Positions 8,025 to 16,635 of a DNA stretch of 64,000 nucleotides are shown in pieces. Origin of the DNA: Archaeoglobus sp. UBA230 (lineage in GTDB: Archaea > Halobacteriota > Archaeoglobi > Archaeoglobales > Archaeoglobaceae); NCBI GenBank assembly GCA_002507545.1, contig DAVR01000026.1:95047-159046 (forward strand), read 5' to 3'. Position 1 is the first letter of the stretch. Each line of letters begins with the position of its first letter. The notes under the pieces were generated by a model. It saw only the letters and a list, made by a program, of their open reading frames with translations, was not told where the DNA came from and searched no databases. The position numbers and the translations under genes were made by a program.

Positions 8025-9941
8025 ATGGAATGTCACAGCGTTAACCCCAAACTTTCGACAGATAGAAAGGTAGCTCTCGTAGGCAATCCGAACGTCGGGA
8101 AAAGCGCCCTTTTTTACGCTCTAACGGGAAAGTATGCGACAATATCAAATTATCCCGGCACAACCGTTGATATTGCAGTTGCCAAAATGGGTGATATTGA
8201 GATTATAGACACTCCCGGCATGCACTCTCTTGTTCCTGTCACAGGGGAGGAAGAGGTGGCGAGGAGATTGCTTGAAGACGCAGAGTTGGTTGTTCACGTG
8301 GTTGATGCCAAAAATATTAAGAGAACTCTTCCCTTCACCCTTCAGCTTATTGAAGCCGGTTTCAACACAATTCTCGTTCTTAACCTCGTTGATGAAGCTG
8401 AGAAGCTCGGTATGTTCATTGACGAGAATCTGCTCGAACAAAGGCTAGGTGTTCCAGTGATAAAGACCATCGCAACCGAAAAGAGAGGCGTGAGCAGGTT
8501 GAAAGAGGAGATTAGGAAAAGGATTGATGCTGGAAAGGACGGAAGGCGAGTGATTAAGTTCAGTCCTCAGATCGAGAAGGTCGTGAGTGAAGTTGAGGAA
8601 ATGCTCGAAGGAGATTACAGTATCTCAAAAAGGGCAATGGCGATTTTGCTCCTTCTAAAGGACACAATTTCTCTCGAAATGGTAAAAAGGGAAAAAAATT
8701 ACGACAAGATTCTGGAGAAGGTCAATGTTAGCAGTATCTTGCCTTACGAGATAATGAGGGAAATCCACGAAAATGCAGAAAAACTGCTTGATGGGGTGGT
8801 TAGACAAGAAGAAGTTTCGAAAGGATTAATGAAGAAAATAGGAGTTCTGACGCTAAATCCTCTGGTTGGTATCCCGCTCAGCATTCTGTCCCTTGCATTC
8901 ATTTATTTGCTCGCAGGTTACGTTGGTGCACAGATTCTCGTGGACTTAATAGAGACTTGGTATGAGGAAAATGTAAACTCTGCAATTAATATCTTTCTCG
9001 AGCAAAATATTCCGAACTACTGGATAAGGGAGCTGATTGGTGGAGAGTATGGAATTATAACGCTCGGTATTCGATATGCGATAGCGATTATACTCCCGAT
9101 AGTGACAACCTTCTTCCTTGCCTTTTCGATTCTGGAGGACTCAGGTTTGCTTCCGAGAACTGCTTACCTGCTGGACGGACTTTTCAAGAAAATCGGGATG
9201 AGTGGCAGAGCAGTCATTCCTCTCCTTCTCGGTACTGGTTGTGGAACGATGGCGGTCATAGTTACGAGGATTTTAGAGACTTGGAGAGAAAGGATGATAG
9301 CGACGATTTTGCTCGCTGTTGGAATTCCGTGCAGTGCCCAGCTCGGAGTGATGCTCGGTGTAGCTCCGGATTTCAGAGCGATGCTAATGTGGGTATTGAT
9401 TGTGACTGCAGTGCTTTTGATAACCGGATTCCTCGCATCGAGGGTCTTGCCGGGGGAGAGAGCGGTTTTCTTCATGGAAATTCCACCCATAAGAATTCCG
9501 AAGATTGAAAATGTTTTTTACAAAACCGTATCAAGGCTTGAGTGGTATTTTAAGGAAGTTCTACCCATTTTCGTTTTGATCAGCGTCCTGATATGGGTGG
9601 GTAGAATAACGATGGTTTTTGATGCTATTGTGACAGCTCTGAGCGTTCCAGTCTCCACCATAGGTTTACCTGCCGAAGCTTCGGAAGTTTTCCTCTACGG
9701 ATTCTTCAGAAGGGACTACGGAGCTGCAGGGCTTTTTGACATTGCCAGCGAAGGTTTGCTCGGATACGGACAGATTTTGGTGGCGATGGTAACCTTGACT
9801 CTCTTCGTTCCATGCGTTGCACAGTTCAGTGTAGTTTGTAAGGAGAGGGGAATAGGGCAAGGTGTGCTGGTGTTTGTTCTGTCTGTAACGATAGCCTTTA
9901 CTGCAGGCTACGCTACAGCCTTAATGGTTGGGGTGGTGTGA
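8025..9941 (+). CDS. feoB: Ferrous iron transporter FeoB
   Basis: 638 residues, slightly short for FeoB. The cytosolic N-terminus is a G-protein: GNPNVGKS at residues 20-27, the switch region NYPGTTVD, DTPG near 65 and NLVDEAEK as the base-specificity loop. From about residue 280 on come hydrophobic segments forming two Gate-type transporter halves, with LLGTGCGTMAVIVTR and FVPCVAQFSVVCKERG carrying the conserved gate cysteines. It imports Fe2+ through the cytoplasmic membrane. It is preceded by an iron box and followed without gap by a DtxR-FeoA fusion. Confidence 0.97.
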   Translation: MECHSVNPKLSTDRKVALVGNPNVGKSALFYALTGKYATISNYPGTTVDIAVAKMGDIEIIDTPGMHSLVPVTGEEEVARRLLEDAELVVHVVDAKNIKRTLPFTLQLIEAGFNTILVLNLVDEAEKLGMFIDENLLEQRLGVPVIKTIATEKRGVSRLKEEIRKRIDAGKDGRRVIKFSPQIEKVVSEVEEMLEGDYSISKRAMAILLLLKDTISLEMVKREKNYDKILEKVNVSSILPYEIMREIHENAEKLLDGVVRQEEVSKGLMKKIGVLTLNPLVGIPLSILSLAFIYLLAGYVGAQILVDLIETWYEENVNSAINIFLEQNIPNYWIRELIGGEYGIITLGIRYAIAIILPIVTTFFLAFSILEDSGLLPRTAYLLDGLFKKIGMSGRAVIPLLLGTGCGTMAVIVTRILETWRERMIATILLAVGIPCSAQLGVMLGVAPDFRAMLMWVLIVTAVLLITGFLASRVLPGERAVFFMEIPPIRIPKIENVFYKTVSRLEWYFKEVLPIFVLISVLIWVGRITMVFDAIVTALSVPVSTIGLPAEASEVFLYGFFRRDYGAAGLFDIASEGLLGYGQILVAMVTLTLFVPCVAQFSVVCKERGIGQGVLVFVLSVTIAFTAGYATALMVGVV

Positions 9942-10561
9942 TGATTTCAGAAAAAGCTGAGAACAGTTTGCGAGAAATCTGGATGGCTGAGGAGGAGGGC
10001 AAGAGGGTTGATGCAAGCACTGTTGAGGCAAATGTGCTTGAGGAGCTGAAGAGGGAGAGGCTTGTGGATGAAGAGGGTGGAAAGCTGATTTTCACTGAAG
10101 AGGGTAAGAAGAGGGCAGAGAAGATCGTAAGGCTGCACAGACTTGCCGAGAGGCTTCTCAGTGATATCCTCGGGTTTAAGGATGTAGAGGAGCATGCGTG
10201 CAGGTTCGAGCATCTCATTGATGATGAGGCAGAGGAGGCGATATGCACCCTTTTAGGACATCCTCAAGTGTGTCCCCATGGCAGGGCAATTCCAAGTGGA
10301 GGTTGTTGTATTGCAAAAGAAACGGAAGTTGAAAGGGTGATTTACAGGCTCAGCGAGCTATCACCGGGTGATGAGGGAGAGGTGAAATACACCGTTGCAG
10401 ATGACAGAGAAACGAGGATGTTGATATCAGCTGGCATAATTCCGGGAACTGAGTTTAAAGTGATAAGAGTTTACCCAGCCTTTGTAATTCAAATCGAAAA
10501 CACTCAATTTGCCCTTGACAAGAAAATTGCCGAGTGTATATACGTTGTGAGGAAAAGTTGA
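9941..10561 (+). CDS. DtxR-type metalloregulator fused to FeoA domain
   Basis: About 206 residues from the ATG at 9941, which shares its first base with the feoB stop (a GTG three bases earlier is possible). Order: winged-helix segment (LEELKRERLVDEEGGKLIFTEEGKKRA), then the DtxR dimerisation and metal-binding helices (LHRLAERLLSDILG, EEHACRFEHLIDDEAEEAI), the CPHGRAIP motif, and a C-terminal SH3-like FeoA domain (YRLSELSPGDEG, RMLISAGIIPGTEF). Such proteins bind Fe2+ and repress iron uptake genes. The C and H/E residues of the metal site are present. It probably reads the iron boxes before feoB and FTR1. Confidence 0.88.
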   Translation: MISEKAENSLREIWMAEEEGKRVDASTVEANVLEELKRERLVDEEGGKLIFTEEGKKRAEKIVRLHRLAERLLSDILGFKDVEEHACRFEHLIDDEAEEAICTLLGHPQVCPHGRAIPSGGCCIAKETEVERVIYRLSELSPGDEGEVKYTVADDRETRMLISAGIIPGTEFKVIRVYPAFVIQIENTQFALDKKIAECIYVVRKS

Positions 10562-10620
10562 TGATTAGATTCTTCACGCAGATATGGAGAGCATTGCGGG
10601 ACTTTTAACACCTCTTCGTC

Positions 10621-10839
10621 GTGAAAGAGTTTGATGATACCAAAGTTAGAGAGGAGCTGAAGTTTGAGGAAGTATACAGGGGTGGCGAGGATAAAATTTC
10701 CATCGAAGAGCTTTAGAAATGGATATCCGAGGATTGGTTCTTCCGTCAGCGAAAACATACTTCAGTGCTGGAGAAGTTCAGGTTTGCAAAAATATTTGAT
10801 TTGAATTTTAACTTCACATCATATAAAAGCTTTATATGA
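10621..10839 (+). pseudogene. Decayed small ORF with in-frame TAG
   Basis: The 360-base gap after the DtxR-FeoA gene holds a 72-codon frame starting GTG at 10621 with one internal TAG at 10714-10716. Either side of the stop looks protein-like and acidic or basic (VKEFDDTKVREELKFEEVYR before, KWISEDWFFRQRKH after). I do not recognise the family. It may be a remnant, or not coding at all. Confidence 0.3.
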
Positions 10840-10881
10840 AAGTATATGCTGGATTTCGTGTTTTTGATCTGACTTGATAAA

Positions 10882-10915
10882 CACTGTTAATTTTATAAAG
10901 TAGAAATTAACAGTG
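10882..10915. promoter_or_regulatory. 12-bp perfect inverted repeat around a TATA box
   Basis: CACTGTTAATTT at 10882-10893 and its exact reverse complement AAATTAACAGTG at 10904-10915, separated by 10 bases. The element TTTTATAAA sits at the inner edge of the left arm and loop, so a bound dimer would block TBP. The half-site (TTAACAGTG) shares TTAACA with the operator-like motif found before SepCysS, larE and others. It lies 6 bases before the ATG at 10922. Confidence 0.6.
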
Positions 10916-10952
10916 ATAAATATGGCATTAGTAGGATTGGAAGCGGGAACCC

Positions 10953-11393
10953 ATGTTTTTTTTCGCATTGCTGGCAATGCTTGCGGGGGCAACACTTTTC
11001 GGCTATCTGATGAAAAAAGGTGTCGAAAACGGTAGAGTGAGGCAGCTTGCAGCAATTATTGCAGTTCTCGTCTGGTTGTCGTGGATAACTGCTGCACCTA
11101 TTTACATGTACGAATACGGAGCGGATAAAGCGCGGATTAAAGCACATCCTGAGACTGTAGCGGCACATGGAATAGGTATGGAAATCAAAGAACACGTATT
11201 CTACACCGGATTGATACTTGCCACCCTCATACCGATAATTGCATACGGTTCGGATGTTAGCGGGAATGATGCTGCAAGGAGACTTTTGCTTTATAGTGTT
11301 GTACTGCTGATTCTTGGAGGAGTAATCCTCGATGGCTTTGGAGCGTGGATTTCGACAGCAGCAAAAATGGCTTATGCTTTGGGAGGTGGTTGA
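10953..11393 (+). CDS. Small integral membrane protein (N-terminus uncertain, possible T-tract frameshift)
   Basis: 146 residues from the ATG at 10953, with about four hydrophobic segments (residues 2-20, 33-55, 83-100, 113-130) and short loops rich in charged residues. I do not recognise the family. The start is doubtful: an ATG at 10922, ideally placed after the inverted repeat, opens a different frame (MALVGLEAGTHVFF) that would join this one if the run of eight T at 10956-10963 had seven. It is followed 2 bases later by another small membrane protein, and then by SepCysS. A paired membrane complex is likely; substrate unknown. Confidence 0.7.
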   Translation: MFFFALLAMLAGATLFGYLMKKGVENGRVRQLAAIIAVLVWLSWITAAPIYMYEYGADKARIKAHPETVAAHGIGMEIKEHVFYTGLILATLIPIIAYGSDVSGNDAARRLLLYSVVLLILGGVILDGFGAWISTAAKMAYALGGG

Positions 11394-11394
11394 A

Positions 11395-11715
11395 ATGGAT
11401 GCGAGAGCCGTTTACGGTGCAACCATCGGTTTTTTCGTATCGGCTTTGTTCAACTCAATACTTGTGGTCGTGAAGGAATCAAATGAGAGTGTGCATGACT
11501 GGTTGGCAGCTACCTTTTCACACCACTGGCTCGGTCACGGAATTCTGACGATTCTGGTGTTCCTGATCTTCACCGGAATTGGGTATTCAATGTCGAAGGA
11601 GACGGAACTTGACGGCGGTGCAGCAAACAAGCTGATAGGGTTTGTAGTCGCCGGAGTTGTGCTGAGCTTTTTGATAATCGCTGGTTACATGACCGCACAC
11701 TTTTTCAGCGAATAA
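11395..11715 (+). CDS. Small integral membrane protein
   Basis: 106 residues from the ATG at 11395, chosen because GGGAGGTGG lies just upstream; longer in-frame extensions overlap the previous gene. It has three hydrophobic segments (about residues 7-25, 48-65 and 81-100) and a His-rich SHHWLGHG at 43-50 before the second helix, plus HF near the end, which could bind a metal or haem. It is probably co-translated with the preceding membrane protein. No family recognised. Confidence 0.75.
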   Translation: MDARAVYGATIGFFVSALFNSILVVVKESNESVHDWLAATFSHHWLGHGILTILVFLIFTGIGYSMSKETELDGGAANKLIGFVVAGVVLSFLIIAGYMTAHFFSE

Positions 11716-11772
11716 TTTACTTTATATTTTTTCTCGAATATCTGACATTCCCAAACGAAAAGCTTAAAATTC

Positions 11773-11785
11773 TTAACACTGTTAA
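11773..11785. promoter_or_regulatory. TTAAC-N3-GTTAA operator-like palindrome before SepCysS
   Basis: TTAACACTGTTAA, lying between a TATA-like CTTAAAAT (11763-11770) and the ATG at 11794, that is over the expected transcription start of a leaderless message. This position is typical of repression in archaea. Confidence 0.6.
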
Positions 11786-11793
11786 AACAGGTT

Positions 11794-12954
11794 ATGGAAA
11801 GACTGGAAAGACCATCGAAGGGCATGATAAACATCCATCCCATTCAGAGGGGTGGCATTCTTACAGAAGAGGCGAGAAAATTACTTTTGGAGTGGGGAGA
11901 CGGTTACAGTCTCTGTGACCTGTGCTTTGAAGGTAGGGTTGACCTGATAGATAACCCTCCGGTTAAAAAGTTCAAAGAGGAGGTTGCAGAGTTCCTCGGG
12001 ATGGATGATGTTCGCTTTACCGCTGGAGCGAGACATGCGAAGTTCGTCGCGATGAGCGGCTTTAGAGGTGCTGTTGTCCTCGACTCCTTAGCCCACTACA
12101 CCTCCTACATAGCTGCAGAACTCAACAATCTGAAGGTTTACGAGGTGCCCAATACTGGCTATCCGGAATTCAGGATAGAGGCAGAGAGGTATGCGGAGAC
12201 GTTCGAGAGAGTTAAGGAGGAAATAGGGGAGTGGCCTTCCCTTGCCTTGCTCACCCACGCTGACTACAGATACGGAAACATTACGGAAGCCAGAAAGGTG
12301 GCGAAAATCTGCGAAGAATACGGTATCCCTCTGATTCTCAATGCAGCTTACACCTCCGGATTGATGGAGGTGAAGGGGGATGAAATTGGGTGCGAGTTTA
12401 TTGTGGCAAGTGGTCACAAGAGCTGGGCTGCTACAGCTCCGATAGGAATTCTTGCGACGAGCTTTGAGCTTGCCGAGGAGGTTTTCAGAACCTCAGAGGT
12501 GAGGGGGACCTGGAGTGGTAGGGCTTTCACCAAGAAGGAGGTTACCCTCTTTGGCTGCTCACCCGTTTATGGATTACCACTGATAACCCTCATGGCGTCC
12601 TTTCCGAGGGTTAAGGAGAGGGTCAAGAGGTGGAGTAAGGAGGTTGAGAAGGCGAGGTGGTTTGTGAGAGAGATGGAGAAAATAGAGGGTGTTCAGCTTC
12701 TGGGCGAGAGACCTAAGAACCACACCCTGATGAACTTCGAAACTGCATCCTTCAACGCCATCGCCAAGAGGCACAGGAGAAGGGGTTACTTCCTCTACCA
12801 CGAGCTGAAGGAAAGGGGAATTTTCGGCGTGCATCCGGGTATGACGAGAAATGTCAAGATAAACATCTACGGTTTAAGCTGGAATGAGGTTGAGGTTGTT
12901 GCCAACGCTTTCAAGGATATAGCCGAGAAATACGGTTTAGAGGTGGAAGATTGA
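11794..12954 (+). CDS. pscS: O-phospho-L-seryl-tRNA:Cys-tRNA synthase (SepCysS)
   Basis: 386 residues. The opening MINIHPIQRGGILTEEARKL and the Cys pair in YSLCDLCFEG are characteristic of SepCysS. TAGARHAKFVAMSG is the phosphate/PLP loop, and ASGHKSWAATAPIG carries the PLP lysine. The enzyme converts phosphoseryl-tRNA(Cys) to cysteinyl-tRNA(Cys) using a persulfide sulfur donor, the tRNA-dependent route to cysteine in methanogens and Archaeoglobus. The partner SepRS is not in this window. The operator-like site just upstream ties it to the other sulfur genes. Confidence 0.95.
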   Translation: MERLERPSKGMINIHPIQRGGILTEEARKLLLEWGDGYSLCDLCFEGRVDLIDNPPVKKFKEEVAEFLGMDDVRFTAGARHAKFVAMSGFRGAVVLDSLAHYTSYIAAELNNLKVYEVPNTGYPEFRIEAERYAETFERVKEEIGEWPSLALLTHADYRYGNITEARKVAKICEEYGIPLILNAAYTSGLMEVKGDEIGCEFIVASGHKSWAATAPIGILATSFELAEEVFRTSEVRGTWSGRAFTKKEVTLFGCSPVYGLPLITLMASFPRVKERVKRWSKEVEKARWFVREMEKIEGVQLLGERPKNHTLMNFETASFNAIAKRHRRRGYFLYHELKERGIFGVHPGMTRNVKINIYGLSWNEVEVVANAFKDIAEKYGLEVED

Positions 12955-13874
12955 GCTTCAGAAGATATTTTCAGCTGAAATTTAATCCCGTTGGTGTCAA
13001 GCTCGTAGCAAAAGAAATCCAGAACGCAGAGGTGGAGGAGAGGTTCTGCGAGGCTGTGAGAAGGGCAACGATGAAAAGAATTGTTGCTTCAGCCTTCAAC
13101 TGTGCTGGAGCAGAGCTATCTCTCTTCCTTGAACCTTTGAAAGGTTCTGAAGCTGAAGCGGTGGTATTGGAGCCATACCATGAGCAGGGAGACTACGACG
13201 TCGTGCTGATTATAGCTACCCCAGACAAACTTATGGAGATTGCGAGGGCTTACAGACAGATATTTGGCGATTCTGTTGTCGCAAGGTTCAGTGGAGCGAG
13301 GGCTGTTTGCGGTGAGGCAACTGCGGATGTTATCAAAACAGGAGAGCCGAACGTTTCGTTCCTCTGCGACGGAGCGAGGTTTCTCGGTGGCTATGGCAAC
13401 GATGAGGTCGTCATGGGTTTCCCAGCTCAGACCTTCAAGGAGTTCGAAAGGGCGATTACAGCGGGGAGATTGAAGTCCCTATGCGGCTGTCTCACTGATG
13501 ACTTACCGGAGCATGTCAAGATGGCTTTCATGGCGATGGGGTTTGATAAGGCAACAGACCACTTTCTGGGCTACGTTGATGGTTCAATCGTCAATGTTTA
13601 CGTTTTCAAGGGGGAGGTTTCGAACAGGATTGCTATTTTTGCCAGCGTGAGGTTCAGAAACGAGGACGAAGCTGAAAAAGCCGTTAATGCACTTTCGGAT
13701 GATGAAGTCATTGTCTATAGAAGGGAGAATTGGGTTGAGCTTTCGAAGGTTTTAACGCTTGATGAAGACATCGGCAGAGCAGTGAGAAGAGATGGATTTG
13801 AAAAGTGGTTCATGGCAGAAGTTGAGCGGTTGGCTGCGAGGGCGAAGGAATTGAGAAAAATTAAACAACAATAA
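12951..13874 (+). CDS. DUF169 family protein
   Basis: 307 residues from a TTG start that overlaps the SepCysS stop (TTGA). The start FQLKFNPVGVKLV and the central pattern VVARFSGARAVCGEATADVI and FLCDGARFLGGYGNDEVVMGFP match DUF169, a widespread archaeal family of unknown function with several conserved cysteines. Translational coupling to SepCysS suggests a link to cysteine or sulfur metabolism. The last 14 bases overlap the convergent gene. Confidence 0.82.
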   Translation: MSFRRYFQLKFNPVGVKLVAKEIQNAEVEERFCEAVRRATMKRIVASAFNCAGAELSLFLEPLKGSEAEAVVLEPYHEQGDYDVVLIIATPDKLMEIARAYRQIFGDSVVARFSGARAVCGEATADVIKTGEPNVSFLCDGARFLGGYGNDEVVMGFPAQTFKEFERAITAGRLKSLCGCLTDDLPEHVKMAFMAMGFDKATDHFLGYVDGSIVNVYVFKGEVSNRIAIFASVRFRNEDEAEKAVNALSDDEVIVYRRENWVELSKVLTLDEDIGRAVRRDGFEKWFMAEVERLAARAKELRKIKQQ

Positions 13875-14577
13875 CGTTCTTATCCGCTCTCTCCAGAATC
13901 TTCTCAATGTTTTCTCTCCCAACACCTCTGTTAACGGCAATTGTGTTCGCCTTGAATTCTTTAGCGAGTCTTAAAGTATCTTCAACAACATTACCCCTCA
14001 TAACGACCCTTTCGGCGTTGAGGCTTGCTGCAAGCTCCAAAGTTTCTCTTTCCATTCTCTCAAAAGTCTCCTTGGTCTTCTTCGATGAGGCTTCAGGGGG
14101 CATCGTTGGCTGGATTATCGCAGCCGCAAGGACGTTTTGAGCCTTTTCTAACCATTCAAGTGATCTGGGTTTAGAGGAGGAGTGTATGTAGAGAACCCTG
14201 TTAAAGCTGAAGCCTCTTTTTGGGAAGAGCATGACAACATCCCTCTCAAGCAGATCACCTGTAATAAGGATGGGAGTGAAGGAGTAAAGGATATGCGGTT
14301 TGAAGGATTCGACAGCGTGGATTAGTTCCTCCTCAACGTGACCAAAGGTGATGCTAAGCCCAAAAACGTTGTAAAACTCCTCAAGGTTTTCTACAAGCTT
14401 TTCGGCTCTCTTTATCACCCTTATTTTGTCTCTCGCCATCGAAGTTCTCTCCCCTCTTTCAGAAACTGGCCTCCCCAATGGCATCCCCGAGCTTCCGTTC
14501 TCGAGAATGAGAAGGTAGATATCCTTTGCCTCAAACTTTGGCTCAATTTCTTCCCTCAGCACGACAACCGCTCTCAT
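13861..14577 (-). CDS. Universal-stress-protein-like two-domain protein
   Basis: 238 residues, probably two alpha/beta domains. The second half, from about residue 120, reads like a Usp domain (NRVLYIHSSSKPRSLEW, then ETLELAASLNAERVVMRGNVVEDTLRLAKEF and NTIAVNRGVGRENIEKIL), but lacks a clean GSRG ATP loop. No signal peptide. It is coupled to the DUF22 protein upstream (4-base overlap). Function unknown; nucleotide-binding or stress-related is a guess. Confidence 0.6.
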   Translation of the reverse strand: MRAVVVLREEIEPKFEAKDIYLLILENGSSGMPLGRPVSERGERTSMARDKIRVIKRAEKLVENLEEFYNVFGLSITFGHVEEELIHAVESFKPHILYSFTPILITGDLLERDVVMLFPKRGFSFNRVLYIHSSSKPRSLEWLEKAQNVLAAAIIQPTMPPEASSKKTKETFERMERETLELAASLNAERVVMRGNVVEDTLRLAKEFKANTIAVNRGVGRENIEKILERADKNVIVV

Positions 14578-15860
14578 CCAACCACCTCCGCAAAGATTTT
14601 GCTGAACTCACTTTGCCATTCCTCAAGCCACCTCCAGATGACCTCGTATGGCTGAACTTCAACGCTGTAGACATTCACAACTCCAAGCAGCTGTCCCCTT
14701 TTTATCTCACCATCGAAAACCGGTAAAAAGATAGCCTTATTTATCTCCTTTTTTTCTTCAACCCTGCTTCTCCTTTTCTCAATTACATCAACAACACTGC
14801 CAAAGGCGTTCCGCATTATGTAGAGCGGATAGACTACCGTGTTCTCCTCCAGCTTTATCGGTCTAATTGCAATCTCCTTAACCTCCCCTCGCCTAACGCG
14901 GCAGTTTTCATCAGCTATTATCATCTCCCATCTCGCTATGGTCTTTCTACGGTAGGCAAATGGACTTATCCTTATCTCCTCTCTTTTTTCGTCCTCGCTA
15001 ACAATTCTCGCCAGAGTTTCCTCTTTTTCCCTTCTTTTTGCACTGAAGCGCTCCGTAGCGATATAGTAGACGTTGATGACACCAAGCAAATCCCTCCTCT
15101 TTATTCTCCCACTCTTGGTGGGTATGAAAGCGGCTTCGGTTATCCTCTTCTCCTCTTCGACTTTTCTCCTCCTTCCGGGCTGTATAACGTCCAGCACTGT
15201 ACCAAGAGGATGCCTCCTTATGGAGAGAGGTGTGACGACAGTGTTCTCAGGCAACCTAATTTCCTTGATTTTGATTCTTGCAACAACACCTTCCTCAACA
15301 TCGCAACTTTCAGCAGCAATTATCGGCTCCCATTCGGCAACATGGCTTCTGAAGTAGCCGAAGAACCTCGTCCTTATTCTCTCCCTTCTGACCTCTCCTC
15401 CATCCTTCCAAGTCAGATTTGCATCAACCATCTCCTCTCTGATCCTTATATCGGAGGACTTGAATCCGAGTCTCTTTCCTATCACACCCGTTCTGACGAA
15501 GAATACCTTCAAAACTCCGACTATATCTCCCTTTTCGACGAATCCATCCTCAATCGGCAAAAAAATTGAGTGTGTTATGGTCTTTTCCCCTTCAACCTTA
15601 GTCAGACCCCTTTCAACAACGTCAAAGGTTAGACCATGGGCATGCGGCATGATTGACAGTGGAGCGATTATGGTGTTCTGAGGAATTCTGACCTCTCGTA
15701 GCTTGATTAGCCTTACTTCTCCCTTCTTGACCTCTGAACTCTCATCAGCAACGAGAACTTTCCACTGGGTAAAAGGAGAAATTCTGTAGCTTATTCTGTC
15801 TTCCGCAACTCTTCTGTTCCCAATCCTTTTTCCGAGTTCTTCCCAGTAAACAATATCCAT
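14574..15860 (-). CDS. Protein with three tandem DUF22 domains
   Basis: 428 residues made of three diverged repeats of about 130 residues starting near 22, 165 and 300. Each contains the same series: ISPF/ARWEMIIADE-like opening (QWKVLVADES, EWEPIIAAES, RWEMIIADEN), a VxxGEVxxIxxxxIxLxENT core, PLxIMxxAxGxxxDVIExG, then INxAxFLPxxxGxIxxGxLLGVxNVYxV. This is the archaeal DUF22 family, of unknown function. It is divergently transcribed from FmdE across an operator-like region. No membrane segment or signal peptide. Confidence 0.85.
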   Translation of the reverse strand: MDIVYWEELGKRIGNRRVAEDRISYRISPFTQWKVLVADESSEVKKGEVRLIKLREVRIPQNTIIAPLSIMPHAHGLTFDVVERGLTKVEGEKTITHSIFLPIEDGFVEKGDIVGVLKVFFVRTGVIGKRLGFKSSDIRIREEMVDANLTWKDGGEVRRERIRTRFFGYFRSHVAEWEPIIAAESCDVEEGVVARIKIKEIRLPENTVVTPLSIRRHPLGTVLDVIQPGRRRKVEEEKRITEAAFIPTKSGRIKRRDLLGVINVYYIATERFSAKRREKEETLARIVSEDEKREEIRISPFAYRRKTIARWEMIIADENCRVRRGEVKEIAIRPIKLEENTVVYPLYIMRNAFGSVVDVIEKRRSRVEEKKEINKAIFLPVFDGEIKRGQLLGVVNVYSVEVQPYEVIWRWLEEWQSEFSKIFAEVVG

Positions 15861-15901
15861 GATTTTTCAAAACAATATCGCTATAAAAATTTAACGGTGT
15901 T

Positions 15902-15944
15902 TTAACATTATTAAAAATAACATTTTAACATTTAACAATGTTAA
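15902..15944. promoter_or_regulatory. Paired TTAAC-N3-GTTAA-type sites between DUF22 gene and fmdE
   Basis: A perfect TTAACAATGTTAA at 15932-15944 and a one-mismatch TTAACATTATTAA at 15902-15914, with a further TTAAC half at 15891. They sit in the 126-base divergent promoter region and could control both directions. Confidence 0.55.
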
Positions 15945-15986
15945 TTTTTCGGAAAGATTTAAAAAATTTTTGGTGTCTGGATATGC

Positions 15987-16565
15987 ATGAATAGGAACGA
16001 GATGCTTGAATTCGCAGCTAAGCTGCACAGCCACCTAAGTCCGGGAGTTGCTCTGGGCATAAGGATGGCAGAGATTGCATATAAAAAGCTTGGAGTGAAC
16101 TTCCGCGGGAAAGGACTTGTTGGGATTGCAGAGACAGCAATGTGCCTGCCGGATGCCTTACAGGTTGTTGCTGGAACAACACCAGGAAACAGGAACCTGA
16201 TCATCAGGGATTACGGGAAGCTCGCCCTCTCCATCGTGAGATTCGACACCAAAGAGGGGTACAGGGTGGCGGTAAAGAAAGGAGCTGCCGAAAAATCGGA
16301 TTTAATAAAAAAGTTCCTTTTCAGACTTGGAAAGCTGAATAAAGAAGAGGAGAAGAGGCTTGCTAAAGAATTTCTGAACCTTGAAGAGGAGTTTTTTGAC
16401 GTTAGGAAGATAAAGATTACGATTCCGGTAGGTGGAACAAAGGAGGCGATAGTAGAGTGCGATGAATGTGGGGAACTTCAGCCGCTGGACTATGTTGCAG
16501 ATGTTAACGGCAAAAAGATTTGCATTATGTGTAAAGGAGATCGTTATTTCAAGGACTCTTTTTGA
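15987..16565 (+). CDS. FmdE family protein
   Basis: 192 residues. The N-terminal FmdE domain is recognisable from the conserved HSHLSPGVALGIRMAEIA and GIAETAMCLPDALQVVAGTT, containing the His and Cys that bind a metal in this family. The C-terminus is a zinc ribbon (CDECGE ... CIMCKG). FmdE proteins were first noted beside tungsten/molybdenum formylmethanofuran dehydrogenase genes, but their function is unsettled. It is divergent from the DUF22 gene and directly precedes the molybdoenzyme operon, so a cofactor-related role is possible. Confidence 0.88.
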   Translation: MNRNEMLEFAAKLHSHLSPGVALGIRMAEIAYKKLGVNFRGKGLVGIAETAMCLPDALQVVAGTTPGNRNLIIRDYGKLALSIVRFDTKEGYRVAVKKGAAEKSDLIKKFLFRLGKLNKEEEKRLAKEFLNLEEEFFDVRKIKITIPVGGTKEAIVECDECGELQPLDYVADVNGKKICIMCKGDRYFKDSF

Positions 16566-16635
16566 GGTCTTCAACCGAAAAATTTAGGGATAAGTTTTAT
16601 AATATTAATTACAACTGAATAAAGCAGGTGGTGTG

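Noticed and set aside
12951..12953. Whether DUF169 should start at a later ATG
   Set aside because: The TTG overlapping the SepCysS stop gives an N-terminus matching the family (FQLKFNPVGVKLV); later ATGs would remove conserved residues.
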